Assembly: GCA_964463165.1 (NCBI GenBank) | Contig: CAYXBK010000005.1 | Location: 1-64,000 of the forward strand | From: UBA7236 sp964463165 | GTDB taxonomy: Bacteria > Bacteroidota > Bacteroidia > Chitinophagales > BACL12 | Length of the DNA: 64,000 bases | Direction of reading: 5' to 3' | Shown: piece by piece, positions 26,683 to 34,542 of the stretch | How the letters are laid out: each line of letters opens with the position of its first letter | How positions within the stretch are numbered: position 1 is the stretch's first letter | Translations under genes and position numbers: made by a program | The notes under the pieces: model-generated | What the model saw: only the letters and a program-made list of their open reading frames with translations | Databases searched by the model: none | Told to the model about the DNA's origin: nothing

Positions 26683-28014
26683 TTATCCCTGCTTAATAAA
26701 TCGCAACGTTGAAACTTTATTATTGATCAGCACACGTGCAAAATAAATCCCCTGTGGTTTACCAGTCATATCAACCAGCACTTCGGTCGAGAAATTTTCT
26801 TCATGAATAAATTGATCTACTACTCTTCCCACTTCATCAATAATTGTAATTTCTGCGGGATATTTATCTGTTGTGAGGCTGATATAAAACTCATTGAATC
26901 CGGGATTCGGTGAAATAAGCATTCCATCCACTTTACTTTTTTCTATTTCTTCGTGGCGTAATAAACCGGCGAGCGTATCAAGCCATGGAATACAATTTTC
27001 CCAGGTCGGTGAATTTTTCATGAATTGTTTCCCTACATCACCATAATACATGACGTCCTCAATATCAAGCGCATCTTTACTATCCTGCTGATCGCTTAAA
27101 TGGTAACCGTCATCGAGGTCAAACGAAAGCATGCAGACATATTTTTTATCATCCCAAGCTCGTTTAATATTCCCGTCGCACCAGAAATTCGGGCCCCACA
27201 ACAAATAAGGCGATTTCGGATTTGCGCCTTTGTATTGGAGCAATGGATTTGTATTATTGATTTGTTCTTCTATCAGCCATTTTACTGTCCAGCTGTTCTG
27301 ATAAGATGCCGGTTCGGCAAGCGAATAATATTCGGTAAGTGTCGTATCTGCATAGCCGCCCCAGTGCCGTGAACTCACATACATGATTTTCAAATTGGGA
27401 AAATATTCTTTTGATTTATTGATGAATTCCACGAACAGATCTTTCATTGCAACAGAATTGTCGGGAAAGACAGGAGGCTCTGTAAGCCCTTTTGCATTGA
27501 AATACATCCAGCCGATCTGCACCTGTTCCGGTGTGTAACCAATATCTGTAACATTGGTAACAAGGTCCGACCAATAATCGTCTGCAGTTGAATCGGAGGT
27601 TCCATAACTGATATCTTTTCCGCCGATACATAAATTAACAGCATCAACACATGGATTGAGATTGTAGTTAACTGACGGGTCGCGGATATGCTGAACGAAT
27701 TTATTGAAAATATGTCCGGGAACTGAAGGCCCGAAACCTACAACAAGCACTACACCGTCACCATAATTTACATTGCCATCGCCATCCAGCGGTTTTATTC
27801 CCTGTGCGATCGTTTTACCGCTTTTTAAATGCGGGCCGCTTAAGATATTGGTACCGCCGGGATATAATCCTGCCTGGTAACCCATATAATAACCCGTTTG
27901 CAAATCAAGAAAAGGTGTCAGACCAGTATTTGGTGCAGAGCAATTAATTTGGGCTTTCATCATCACGGGTATCAACACCAAAAAAGCAATCAGATACAAA
28001 GAAATTCTTTTCAT
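26683..28014 (-). CDS. T9SS-secreted SGNH-hydrolase-like protein, paralogue 3 of 3
   Basis: 443 residues, signal peptide ending VMMKAQ. Shares the family pattern: YQAGLYPGGTN, VVLVVGFGPSVPGHIF (block I-like Ser), VNLCIGGKDIS (block II), VQIGWMYFNAKG (block III without the Asn), KIMYVSSRHWGGYADT, and DLDDGYHLSDQ (block V D-x-x-H). Ends in a T9SS type A domain (LISPNPGFNEFYISLTTD). More like paralogue 1 than 2. Located about 6 kb from them on the other strand. Function inferred only from fold motifs. Confidence 0.75.
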   Translation of the reverse strand: MKRISLYLIAFLVLIPVMMKAQINCSAPNTGLTPFLDLQTGYYMGYQAGLYPGGTNILSGPHLKSGKTIAQGIKPLDGDGNVNYGDGVVLVVGFGPSVPGHIFNKFVQHIRDPSVNYNLNPCVDAVNLCIGGKDISYGTSDSTADDYWSDLVTNVTDIGYTPEQVQIGWMYFNAKGLTEPPVFPDNSVAMKDLFVEFINKSKEYFPNLKIMYVSSRHWGGYADTTLTEYYSLAEPASYQNSWTVKWLIEEQINNTNPLLQYKGANPKSPYLLWGPNFWCDGNIKRAWDDKKYVCMLSFDLDDGYHLSDQQDSKDALDIEDVMYYGDVGKQFMKNSPTWENCIPWLDTLAGLLRHEEIEKSKVDGMLISPNPGFNEFYISLTTDKYPAEITIIDEVGRVVDQFIHEENFSTEVLVDMTGKPQGIYFARVLINNKVSTLRFIKQG

Positions 28015-28111
28015 AATAAGCGAAATTTATTCAGGAGTGAAAGCAAAGATAGAAATTTTAAGGCACCAATAATTAAAGTAGACAGCGATTGAAGTAAAAA
28101 CGATGCAACGA

Positions 28112-29140
28112 TTAATCAAATAAACTGAAATTGGCTGAAGGCGGGATTTTTTTCAAATGTTTATATGCGATATCCGTGGCTTCGCGGCCTCTCGGTGTGC
28201 GTTTTATATATCCTTCCTGTATGAGAAAGGGTTCATAAACTTCTTCTATGGTTTCTGCTTCTTCACCTACCGATGTGGCAATCGTTGTTAAACCAACGGG
28301 GCCGCCGCCAAATTTTTCAATTATGGAAAGGAGGATACGGTTGTCCATTTCATCAAGGCCGTTTTCATCCACATTTAAAGCGTTGAGTCCATATCTTGCA
28401 ATTTCAATATCGATGATGCCTTTTGTTTTGATTTGTGCAAAATCTCTCACACGTCGCAATAAATTATTTGCGATCCGCGGTGTTCCCCGGCTGCGCCTTG
28501 CAATTTCGTGCGCACCATCGGGATTTATTTTCGTTCCGAGAATATCCGCCGACCTGTTGATGATCTTCTCCAATACTTCTGCGGTGTAATATTCAATTCT
28601 TGAGGTAATACCGAAACGCGACCGCAAAGGTGAAGAAAGCATGCCCGATCTGGTTGTTGCACCAACGAGCGTGAACGGATTGAGTTTGATCTGCACTGAC
28701 CTGGCATTCGGGCCTGTTTCGATCATAATATCCAGTTTGAAATCTTCCATTGCCTGGTATAAATACTCTTCAACTACGGTGCTGAGCCGATGGATCTCGT
28801 CAATAAAAAGTACATCCCGTTCTTCGAGGCTTGTGAGCAATCCGGCAAGGTCGCCCGGTTTTTCAAGCACTGGTCCGGAAGTGATTTTCATTTGCACACC
28901 CAGCTCATTGGCAATAATATGGGAGAGTGTTGTTTTACCCAATCCCGGAGGCCCATGGAGTAAAACATGATCGAGAGCCTCCCCTCTTTGTGAAGCTGCT
29001 GCAATAAAAATTTTGAGATTTTCAACGATTTTATCCTGGCCTTCAAATTCGAAAAATCCCTGTGGCCGCAACGCTTTCTCGAATTCTTTTTCAGAACCGG
29101 CCATGAAATCGCCTGTTGGATCAAGATTCGGATTTTTCAC
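28112..29140 (-). CDS. ruvB: Holliday junction branch migration ATPase RuvB
   Basis: AAA+ motor that drives branch migration with RuvA. 342 residues: Walker A GPPGLGKTTLSHIIANE, Walker B VLFIDEIHRLS, sensor stretch VGATTRSGMLSSPLRSRFG, and a winged-helix end (EEVYEPFLIQEGYIKRTPRG). All conserved. No ruvA adjacent. Confidence 0.98.
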   Translation of the reverse strand: MKNPNLDPTGDFMAGSEKEFEKALRPQGFFEFEGQDKIVENLKIFIAAASQRGEALDHVLLHGPPGLGKTTLSHIIANELGVQMKITSGPVLEKPGDLAGLLTSLEERDVLFIDEIHRLSTVVEEYLYQAMEDFKLDIMIETGPNARSVQIKLNPFTLVGATTRSGMLSSPLRSRFGITSRIEYYTAEVLEKIINRSADILGTKINPDGAHEIARRSRGTPRIANNLLRRVRDFAQIKTKGIIDIEIARYGLNALNVDENGLDEMDNRILLSIIEKFGGGPVGLTTIATSVGEEAETIEEVYEPFLIQEGYIKRTPRGREATDIAYKHLKKIPPSANFSLFD

Positions 29141-29333
29141 TCGTTCAAAGATACATTGTATGCAAATGAAAACACATTTTATATTTTCCTCACTATGAGG
29201 AGAATTTCCCCATGCAAACGTTCCTTAATTTTGAATTTGAATTTGCAGATCGCCTGTTTACAGGGGTTTCGGAGCAAACCCGATAATTGGCAAATTATTT
29301 TCAATAAGAGTATTCACAAAAAAAAATAAAATT

Positions 29334-30230
29334 ATGAAAAGGTATTTGTTAGTTCTGGCAATCATCCCGTTTTTAGCTGCGTGTAATAAGAGCAAGATTG
29401 AAGATCTCGAAAACAGGATCGCAACTTTACAGGGTGACAGCAGTGCCTACAAAATGGGTTGGGACAATGCTGAAAATGAAATCAGTGAGTATATGGCTTA
29501 CATGAATCAAATTGATTCAAATCTGATCGAAATCAAAAAAACAGAAGGTATCATCACAGCGAATTTAAACAGTGAAGGTGCCGGTAAAACGCAAAAACGC
29601 GACGATATTATCGCAAGCATTCAAACACTGAATGATCTGATTCAGAAAAATAAAAAGCTGGTTGCTGATTTAGACAAAAAATATAAAAACAGCAATGTGA
29701 AGATCAAAGAACTGAATGATCAGATCGGATTGCTTAATACACAAATCGAACAACAATCACTTACATTGAATTCATTGAAATCTGAGCTTGAAAAAGCAAA
29801 TTATCAGATCGCAACTTTAAACACTGATTTAAACACAGTGACAACTGCGAAAATTGAACTCGAAAATGCAAATGCTGAACAGGCAAAAGTGATTGACCAG
29901 CAAACAACTGATTTAAATACCGCATATTATATCTCCGGTTCTTATAAAGAATTGAAAGAACTCGGTATCGTTGATAAAGAAGGCGGATTTATCGGAATGG
30001 GTGCAAATAAAGAACTCGTAAACAATTTCGACCCAAGTGCATTCACAAGAATTGACATCAGAGATTTTAAAGAACTTTCTCTGAATTCAAAAAGCGCAAA
30101 AATTATTACAACACATTCAACCGACTCTTATACACTGGTTGAAGGAAATAAAACAGTGGAAGAATTAGTGATCAACAATCCTAATGAATTCTGGAAATCA
30201 TCTAAGTATCTGGTTGTGCTGACAGATTGA
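29334..30230 (+). CDS. Coiled-coil lipoprotein
   Basis: 298 residues. Lipobox LAAC at 14-17 (MKRYLLVLAIIPFLAAC), so anchored to a membrane by Cys17. Residues about 20-205 are long heptad coiled coil rich in N, Q, E, K (e.g. IEQQSLTLNSLKSELEKANY). The C-terminal ~95 residues form a compact domain (KELKELGIVDKEGGFIGMGA, ITTHSTDSYTLVEGNKTVEE). No named family recognised; resembles lipoproteins of unknown function in Bacteroidota. Confidence 0.8.
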   Translation: MKRYLLVLAIIPFLAACNKSKIEDLENRIATLQGDSSAYKMGWDNAENEISEYMAYMNQIDSNLIEIKKTEGIITANLNSEGAGKTQKRDDIIASIQTLNDLIQKNKKLVADLDKKYKNSNVKIKELNDQIGLLNTQIEQQSLTLNSLKSELEKANYQIATLNTDLNTVTTAKIELENANAEQAKVIDQQTTDLNTAYYISGSYKELKELGIVDKEGGFIGMGANKELVNNFDPSAFTRIDIRDFKELSLNSKSAKIITTHSTDSYTLVEGNKTVEELVINNPNEFWKSSKYLVVLTD

Positions 30231-30261
30231 TACTTCTATTGGCTGTAATGAAGTATAATCG

Positions 30262-30297
30262 AAAAAAAAGGGGCTCCGCCACGGACCCCTTTTTTTA
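30262..30297 (+). terminator. Terminator after the lipoprotein gene
   Basis: AAAAGGGGCTCCG and CGGACCCCTTTT pair as a hairpin followed by a T-run, 30 bases after the stop at 30230. Confidence 0.85.
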
Positions 30298-30359
30298 TGT
30301 ACTTTATTCAAATGAAAATTACTTACTTAAATCAAACGCAAACTGAGACTGCCAACTGC

Positions 30360-31802
30360 TTACTTATTTTTTTGTTTCACCCAAAAATAAACCGGAATAC
30401 CGAGTGCAATAAAAAATAAACCAGTGATACTTTCTCTTGGCATTGTGATGAGTGTATTGATGATCAAACCGATGCAGAACAAAACAAAGATTGCCGGGAA
30501 ATAAGGATAACCGAATACTTTTTTTGAAATACTTTTCTGATCCACCCCATCTTCCGCATCCAATGCATTCCCTCCCTGTTTTTTATATTTCATTTTCATA
30601 TAGATCAATCCTGCCGCACCGCTTCCATAGGCAATAAAAGATGCGAAAATCAGCATATCTGTTAATTGATCGAAAGTACCTGATATCACAAGCACACTCG
30701 CCCAAATTGCCTGATATATTAATGATTTATGCGGCACCTGATATTTCGGATGTACCTCGCCGAAACTTTTGAAAAATAAATTCTTCTTTGCCATTTGATG
30801 ATAGATGCGTGGCGAACTCATTAAACTCGAATTTGTTGCGCCGAAAGTACATAACATGATCAACACAGAAATTAAAATATATCCTGCATTCCCCATAAGT
30901 GACTGCGCCATTTCAGCACCCGCAATTTTATTACCCGCTGCATCAATGGTTGCATATGTTTCAACAGGAAGTGCATGTAAATAAGTGATGTTTAATAAAA
31001 CATATAAAAACATCACAACTGCAACACCGCCAATAATTGCGATCGGAATATTTTTTTTCGGATTTTTTATTTCTCCGCCGATATAGGAAAGATTCACCCA
31101 GCCATCGTAAGCCCAGAATGCAGATAACATTGCCGTAAACATCGCACTTAATAGGAACCAGCCTTCAGGTTTCTCAACTGCAACGGTTGGTATCGGAAGA
31201 TCAACGGTTTGATCTCCGTGCAAAATAAATCCGGCGATTATTAAAACAGCTATGCCTGCAATTTTTGCGGCAGAAAAAATATCATTTAATAATCCGCCTT
31301 TCTGCACACCGAAATAATTAATTGCAGTCAGAACAAGAATGGTGATGATCGTAAATATTTTCACACCACTGTTTGCAAATGGAAAAATAAACCCGCCGAT
31401 ATGTACATCCTTCCATCGGTCTGCAGGATTTCCAAACCCGGCCAGATTATTTACCGACTCGCTGAATACATAAGCAATTGAAGCGATACTTGCCGTTTGT
31501 ATAACTGTGAAACAGGCCCATCCGAAAAGAAATGCAAAAAATTTCCCGTAAATGATCCTGAAATATTCAAACTGGCCTCCGCCCTCTTCCGTCAATGTTG
31601 CAAGGCCTGCGTAAGAAAATACGCCGAACATGGAAATCACACCTGCAAGCACCCAGGCCAGTAAAATCAAATTGCTGTCACCCAGCACCGTGCTCATCGG
31701 TGCAATCTTTTTAAAAATTCCTGATCCGATCATTCCACTGATCACCAATAAAATTGCAGTGGTTAAACCAAGTGCACGTTTTAATTCAGGCTTTGCATTC
31801 AT
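30360..31802 (-). CDS. APC-family amino-acid permease
   Basis: 480 residues, about 12 transmembrane helices. LLVISGMIGSGIFKKIAPMS in helix 1 (G-S-G-I-F substrate loop) and the stretch FWAYDGWVNLSYIGGEIKNP mark the LAT/APC type. Similar to the permeases at 10015 and 34543. Lies divergent from icd; a heptamer array fills the promoter gap. Confidence 0.9.
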   Translation of the reverse strand: MNAKPELKRALGLTTAILLVISGMIGSGIFKKIAPMSTVLGDSNLILLAWVLAGVISMFGVFSYAGLATLTEEGGGQFEYFRIIYGKFFAFLFGWACFTVIQTASIASIAYVFSESVNNLAGFGNPADRWKDVHIGGFIFPFANSGVKIFTIITILVLTAINYFGVQKGGLLNDIFSAAKIAGIAVLIIAGFILHGDQTVDLPIPTVAVEKPEGWFLLSAMFTAMLSAFWAYDGWVNLSYIGGEIKNPKKNIPIAIIGGVAVVMFLYVLLNITYLHALPVETYATIDAAGNKIAGAEMAQSLMGNAGYILISVLIMLCTFGATNSSLMSSPRIYHQMAKKNLFFKSFGEVHPKYQVPHKSLIYQAIWASVLVISGTFDQLTDMLIFASFIAYGSGAAGLIYMKMKYKKQGGNALDAEDGVDQKSISKKVFGYPYFPAIFVLFCIGLIINTLITMPRESITGLFFIALGIPVYFWVKQKNK

Positions 31803-31820
31803 TCTGTAAGAATAGTAAAA

Positions 31821-31883
31821 AGAGTCAAGAGTCAGGAATCAGGAGTCAGGAGTCTGGAGTCTGCAACCAGAAGTCAGGAGTCT
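31821..31883. repeat. Heptamer array GGAGTCW-type x9
   Basis: Nine 7-bp units: AGAGTCA twice, GGAATCA, GGAGTCA, GGAGTCT twice, GCAACCA, GAAGTCA, GGAGTCT. It begins 19 bases upstream of the permease start (minus strand) and ends 83 bases before the icd ATG, so it lies in the divergent promoter region. Confidence 0.85.
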
Positions 31884-31939
31884 GCCATCACGATGATTTG
31901 ATTTTTAAGCGGAACATTAAAGTCTTGGGTTTGAAGGCA

Positions 31940-31947
31940 TATCTTTG
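31940..31947 (+). promoter_or_regulatory. -7 promoter element before icd
   Basis: TATCTTTG matches TAnnTTTG, 18 bases before the icd ATG at 31966. No convincing -33 TTTG at the usual distance. Confidence 0.4.
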
Positions 31948-31965
31948 CGCAAAATTCAAATTACA

Positions 31966-33267
31966 ATGAGCGGAGAAAAAATTACGATACAAAACGGCAA
32001 ATTAACAGTACCGGATCATCCGGTAATTCCATTTATTGAAGGCGACGGAACAGGTCCGGACATCTGGAAAGCAAGTGTGCGGGTATTTGATGCGGCAGTT
32101 GAAAAAGCATACGGCGGAAAGCGGAAGGTAGAATGGATGGAAGTGCTTGCCGGTGAAAAATCTTTTAACAAAACAGGCAATTGGTTACCCGATGAAACGC
32201 TCGATGCATTCCGTGAATATCTTGTTGGAATAAAAGGCCCTCTCACCACACCCGTTGGAGGAGGCATCCGCTCATTGAATGTTGCTTTGCGACAGATCCT
32301 TGATCTTTACGTTTGCCTCAGGCCGGTGCGCTATTTTAACGGAGTTCCGTCTCCGGTAAAATCACCCGAAAAAGTGAACATGGTTATTTTCAGAGAAAAT
32401 ACCGAAGATATTTATGCCGGAATCGACTGGCAGGGAAATGGAGATCTGGCAACAAAATTTCTTGCATGGTTAAAAGAAACATCACCAAAAGATTTTGATA
32501 AGATCCGATTCGGAACAAAAGAAAAATCGGATCAATGGCAAAAAGATCTTGAAAATATCGGAGCGCCTTCACGCGATATTGATATTATGGTGGGTGTCGG
32601 AATTAAACCGGTGAGTTATCTGGGCACCGAACGATTAATTCATTCGGCTATCGGATATGCAATCGCAAACAAACGCAAAAGTGTAAATATTGTACACAAG
32701 GGAAATATCATGAAATTCACCGAGGGTGCGTTCCGCGATTGGGGTTACCAGGTGGCAAAAGAATTTTATGGCGCTGTTGAAATTGATGGCGGACCATGGT
32801 GTATAATTCCCGAAGGAAAACCAGGTGCCGGAATTATTATTAAAGATTCCATTGCAGATATCACATTACAACAGGTGTTAACACGTCCCGACGAATTTGA
32901 TGTGATTGCCACATTGAATTTAAACGGAGATTATATCAGCGATGCATTAGCTGCACAGGTGGGCGGTATCGGAATTGCACCGGGCGCAAATATTAATTAT
33001 GTAAGCGGCCATGCGATTTTTGAAGCAACACACGGAACTGCGCCGAAATATGCCGATCAGGATAAAGTAAATCCGGGTTCGGTTATTTTAAGCGGATGTA
33101 TGATGTTTGAATATATGGGATGGAAAGAAGCAGATGCCTTAATTCAAAACGGAATGGAAAAAGCAATTTCAAACAAAAGAGTGACATACGATTTTCACCG
33201 CCTGATGGAAGGTGCAACACTTTTAAAATGTTCTGAATTTGCGGATGAGATTATTAAGAATATGTGA
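31966..33267 (+). CDS. icd: NADP-dependent isocitrate dehydrogenase
   Basis: TCA cycle: isocitrate + NADP+ to 2-oxoglutarate + CO2 + NADPH. 433 residues from the ATG at 31966 (a TTG start at 31945 is less likely). The substrate loop IRSLNVALRQILDLYVCLRP with the regulatory Ser, VKSPEKVNMVIFRENTEDIY, and NYVSGHAIFEATHGTAPKYA show the bacterial homodimeric (Escherichia coli-like) type. Single gene, divergent from the permease; two terminator-like hairpins follow. Confidence 0.96.
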   Translation: MSGEKITIQNGKLTVPDHPVIPFIEGDGTGPDIWKASVRVFDAAVEKAYGGKRKVEWMEVLAGEKSFNKTGNWLPDETLDAFREYLVGIKGPLTTPVGGGIRSLNVALRQILDLYVCLRPVRYFNGVPSPVKSPEKVNMVIFRENTEDIYAGIDWQGNGDLATKFLAWLKETSPKDFDKIRFGTKEKSDQWQKDLENIGAPSRDIDIMVGVGIKPVSYLGTERLIHSAIGYAIANKRKSVNIVHKGNIMKFTEGAFRDWGYQVAKEFYGAVEIDGGPWCIIPEGKPGAGIIIKDSIADITLQQVLTRPDEFDVIATLNLNGDYISDALAAQVGGIGIAPGANINYVSGHAIFEATHGTAPKYADQDKVNPGSVILSGCMMFEYMGWKEADALIQNGMEKAISNKRVTYDFHRLMEGATLLKCSEFADEIIKNM

Positions 33268-33301
33268 AATAAGAATAAAGCAGATTAAACTGTTTAAATA
33301 T

Positions 33302-33338
33302 AAAAGGAATTCAGAAATGGGTTCCTTTTTTATTTGCG
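33302..33338 (+). terminator. Terminator after icd
   Basis: AAAAGGAATTCAGAAA and GGGTTCCTTTTTT form a hairpin with T-run, 35 bases after the icd stop. An almost identical copy occurs at 33462-33500. Confidence 0.8.
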
Positions 33339-33395
33339 ACTTTGTGGGAAAATAAGAACGCAGATGACGCGGATTGAGCGGATTTAAAATGAACA

Positions 33396-33418
33396 CGCCT
33401 GCCGACTGTGGTCAGGCG
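33396..33418. repeat. Short imperfect hairpin downstream of icd
   Basis: CGCCTG and CAGGCG pair across an 11-base loop with an inner GAC/GTC. It lies between the two copies of the terminator-like hairpin, next to a purine-rich stretch with repeated GCGGAT. Confidence 0.5.
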
Positions 33419-33461
33419 GGGATTGAACTGATCACACGGATAGAAACCGATTGAATAATAA

Positions 33462-33500
33462 AAAAAGGAATTCAGAAACAGGTTCCTTTTTTTATTTGCG
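33462..33500. repeat. Second copy of the icd terminator hairpin
   Basis: AAAAAAGGAATTCAGAAA and GGTTCCTTTTTTT followed by ATTTGCG repeats the sequence at 33302-33338 with few differences, about 160 bases downstream, though no gene ends here. It suggests a duplication. Confidence 0.75.
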
Positions 33501-33596
33501 TAAGAATTTGGTACGCCGATGAAAAGATCTACAGAAATATTTAAATAATTGTAGCCAGAATTTAAAAACTGAATGCGTAAAAAATTCGGCGTTAAT

Positions 33597-34284
33597 GTCC
33601 CGTAGGGACAAAATATTGGTAGAAATAATTAGCACCCTCTAAATAGCCCCGTAGGGGCGAAATATAAAATAAGCATTTAAATTAAGCTGAAAATGATTGC
33701 AGATTTTAAAAAATCCCAAGGTAGAGGTAATATTGAAGAATTAACCCTTTAAATAATATGGCTAATACATATACACAAATCCACCTTCAACTCATATTTG
33801 CAGTTCAATACCGGGCAGCTATGATTCACCAGTCGTGGAAACAGGAATTATATAAATATATCACCGGAATTATTCAAGGTAATACACATAAATTGGTTAC
33901 AATAAATGGGGTAGACGACCATTTGCATATACTTATTGGAATGCGGCCAATTCAATCGTTGTCCGATTTGATGCAGGATATAAAAACGGATTCATCCAAA
34001 TGGATAAATAAGAAGGGATTTACAAAGTCCCATTTTAGTTGGCAGGACGGATATGGCGCATTTTCATATGGACAATCACAATTAAATAATGTCATTCAAT
34101 ATATTCAAAACCAGGAACAGCATCACAAAAAAATATCATTTGTTAATGAATACAAATCATTTTTAAAATTGTTTGAGATTGAATATGATGAACGCTACAT
34201 TTTGAAGGAACCGGTATAATATTGCGCTCCTACGGAGCTTGTCAGGTTCTCTGTTTTTTCTACCAATATTTTGTCCCTACAGGA
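33597..34284 (+). mobile_element. RAYT element 1 with inverted terminal hairpins
   Basis: The Y1 transposase gene lies between a 29-bp inverted repeat: 33597-33625 (GTCCCGTAGGGAC + AAAATATTGGTAGAAA) and its reverse complement at 34256-34284 with one mismatch. Extra GC palindromes lie at 33646-33658, 34225-34237 and 34396-34408 (GCCCCGTAGGGGC, GCTCCTACGGAGC, GCTCCGCAGGAGC). Each has a GTA/GCA-type loop flanked by complementary 5-base arms. This is a REPtron-like arrangement. Boundaries are approximate. Confidence 0.8.
33758..34219 (+). CDS. REP-associated tyrosine (Y1/IS200-type) transposase, RAYT 1
   Basis: 153 residues. Y1 HUH nuclease layout: HLH at 55-57 (GVDDHLHILIG) and the nucleophile Tyr115 in IQYIQNQEQHHKK. 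TKSHFSWQDGYGAFSY precedes it. Length is normal for RAYT/IS200 TnpA. Surrounded by its own GC palindromes and 29-bp inverted repeat, so it probably nicks those hairpins. A second RAYT at 54031-54489 has the same catalytic positions but different hairpins. Confidence 0.88.
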   Translation: MANTYTQIHLQLIFAVQYRAAMIHQSWKQELYKYITGIIQGNTHKLVTINGVDDHLHILIGMRPIQSLSDLMQDIKTDSSKWINKKGFTKSHFSWQDGYGAFSYGQSQLNNVIQYIQNQEQHHKKISFVNEYKSFLKLFEIEYDERYILKEPV

Positions 34285-34542
34285 CAATACCTGAATGTTT
34301 ATTAAGCAAAAAATCGAACAACACAAATTAGCATCTCAAACTATACATCCCGGAGGAATGAAATATTGGCAGGATGGATATAACGCTCTTAATCCGCTCC
34401 GCAGGAGCCTAATGTAAAAGCATGTCAATCATAAAAAAAAAATTGAGCACCCACCAGAATAAAAGGCTATTATTATATTTGAACAAATTCTCATATCGTA
34501 TTTCCTTCTGGATTGTTTAATCTTTTTATTTCAAGTAACACC

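Noticed and set aside
29192..29320. Short open frame starting near 29212 (MQTFLNFEFEFADRL)
   Set aside because: 24 codons only, no conserved feature, repetitive phenylalanine-rich text.
33355..33390. GCGGAT-rich stretch as a protein-binding direct repeat
   Set aside because: Only two to three imperfect units; no statistical support by eye.
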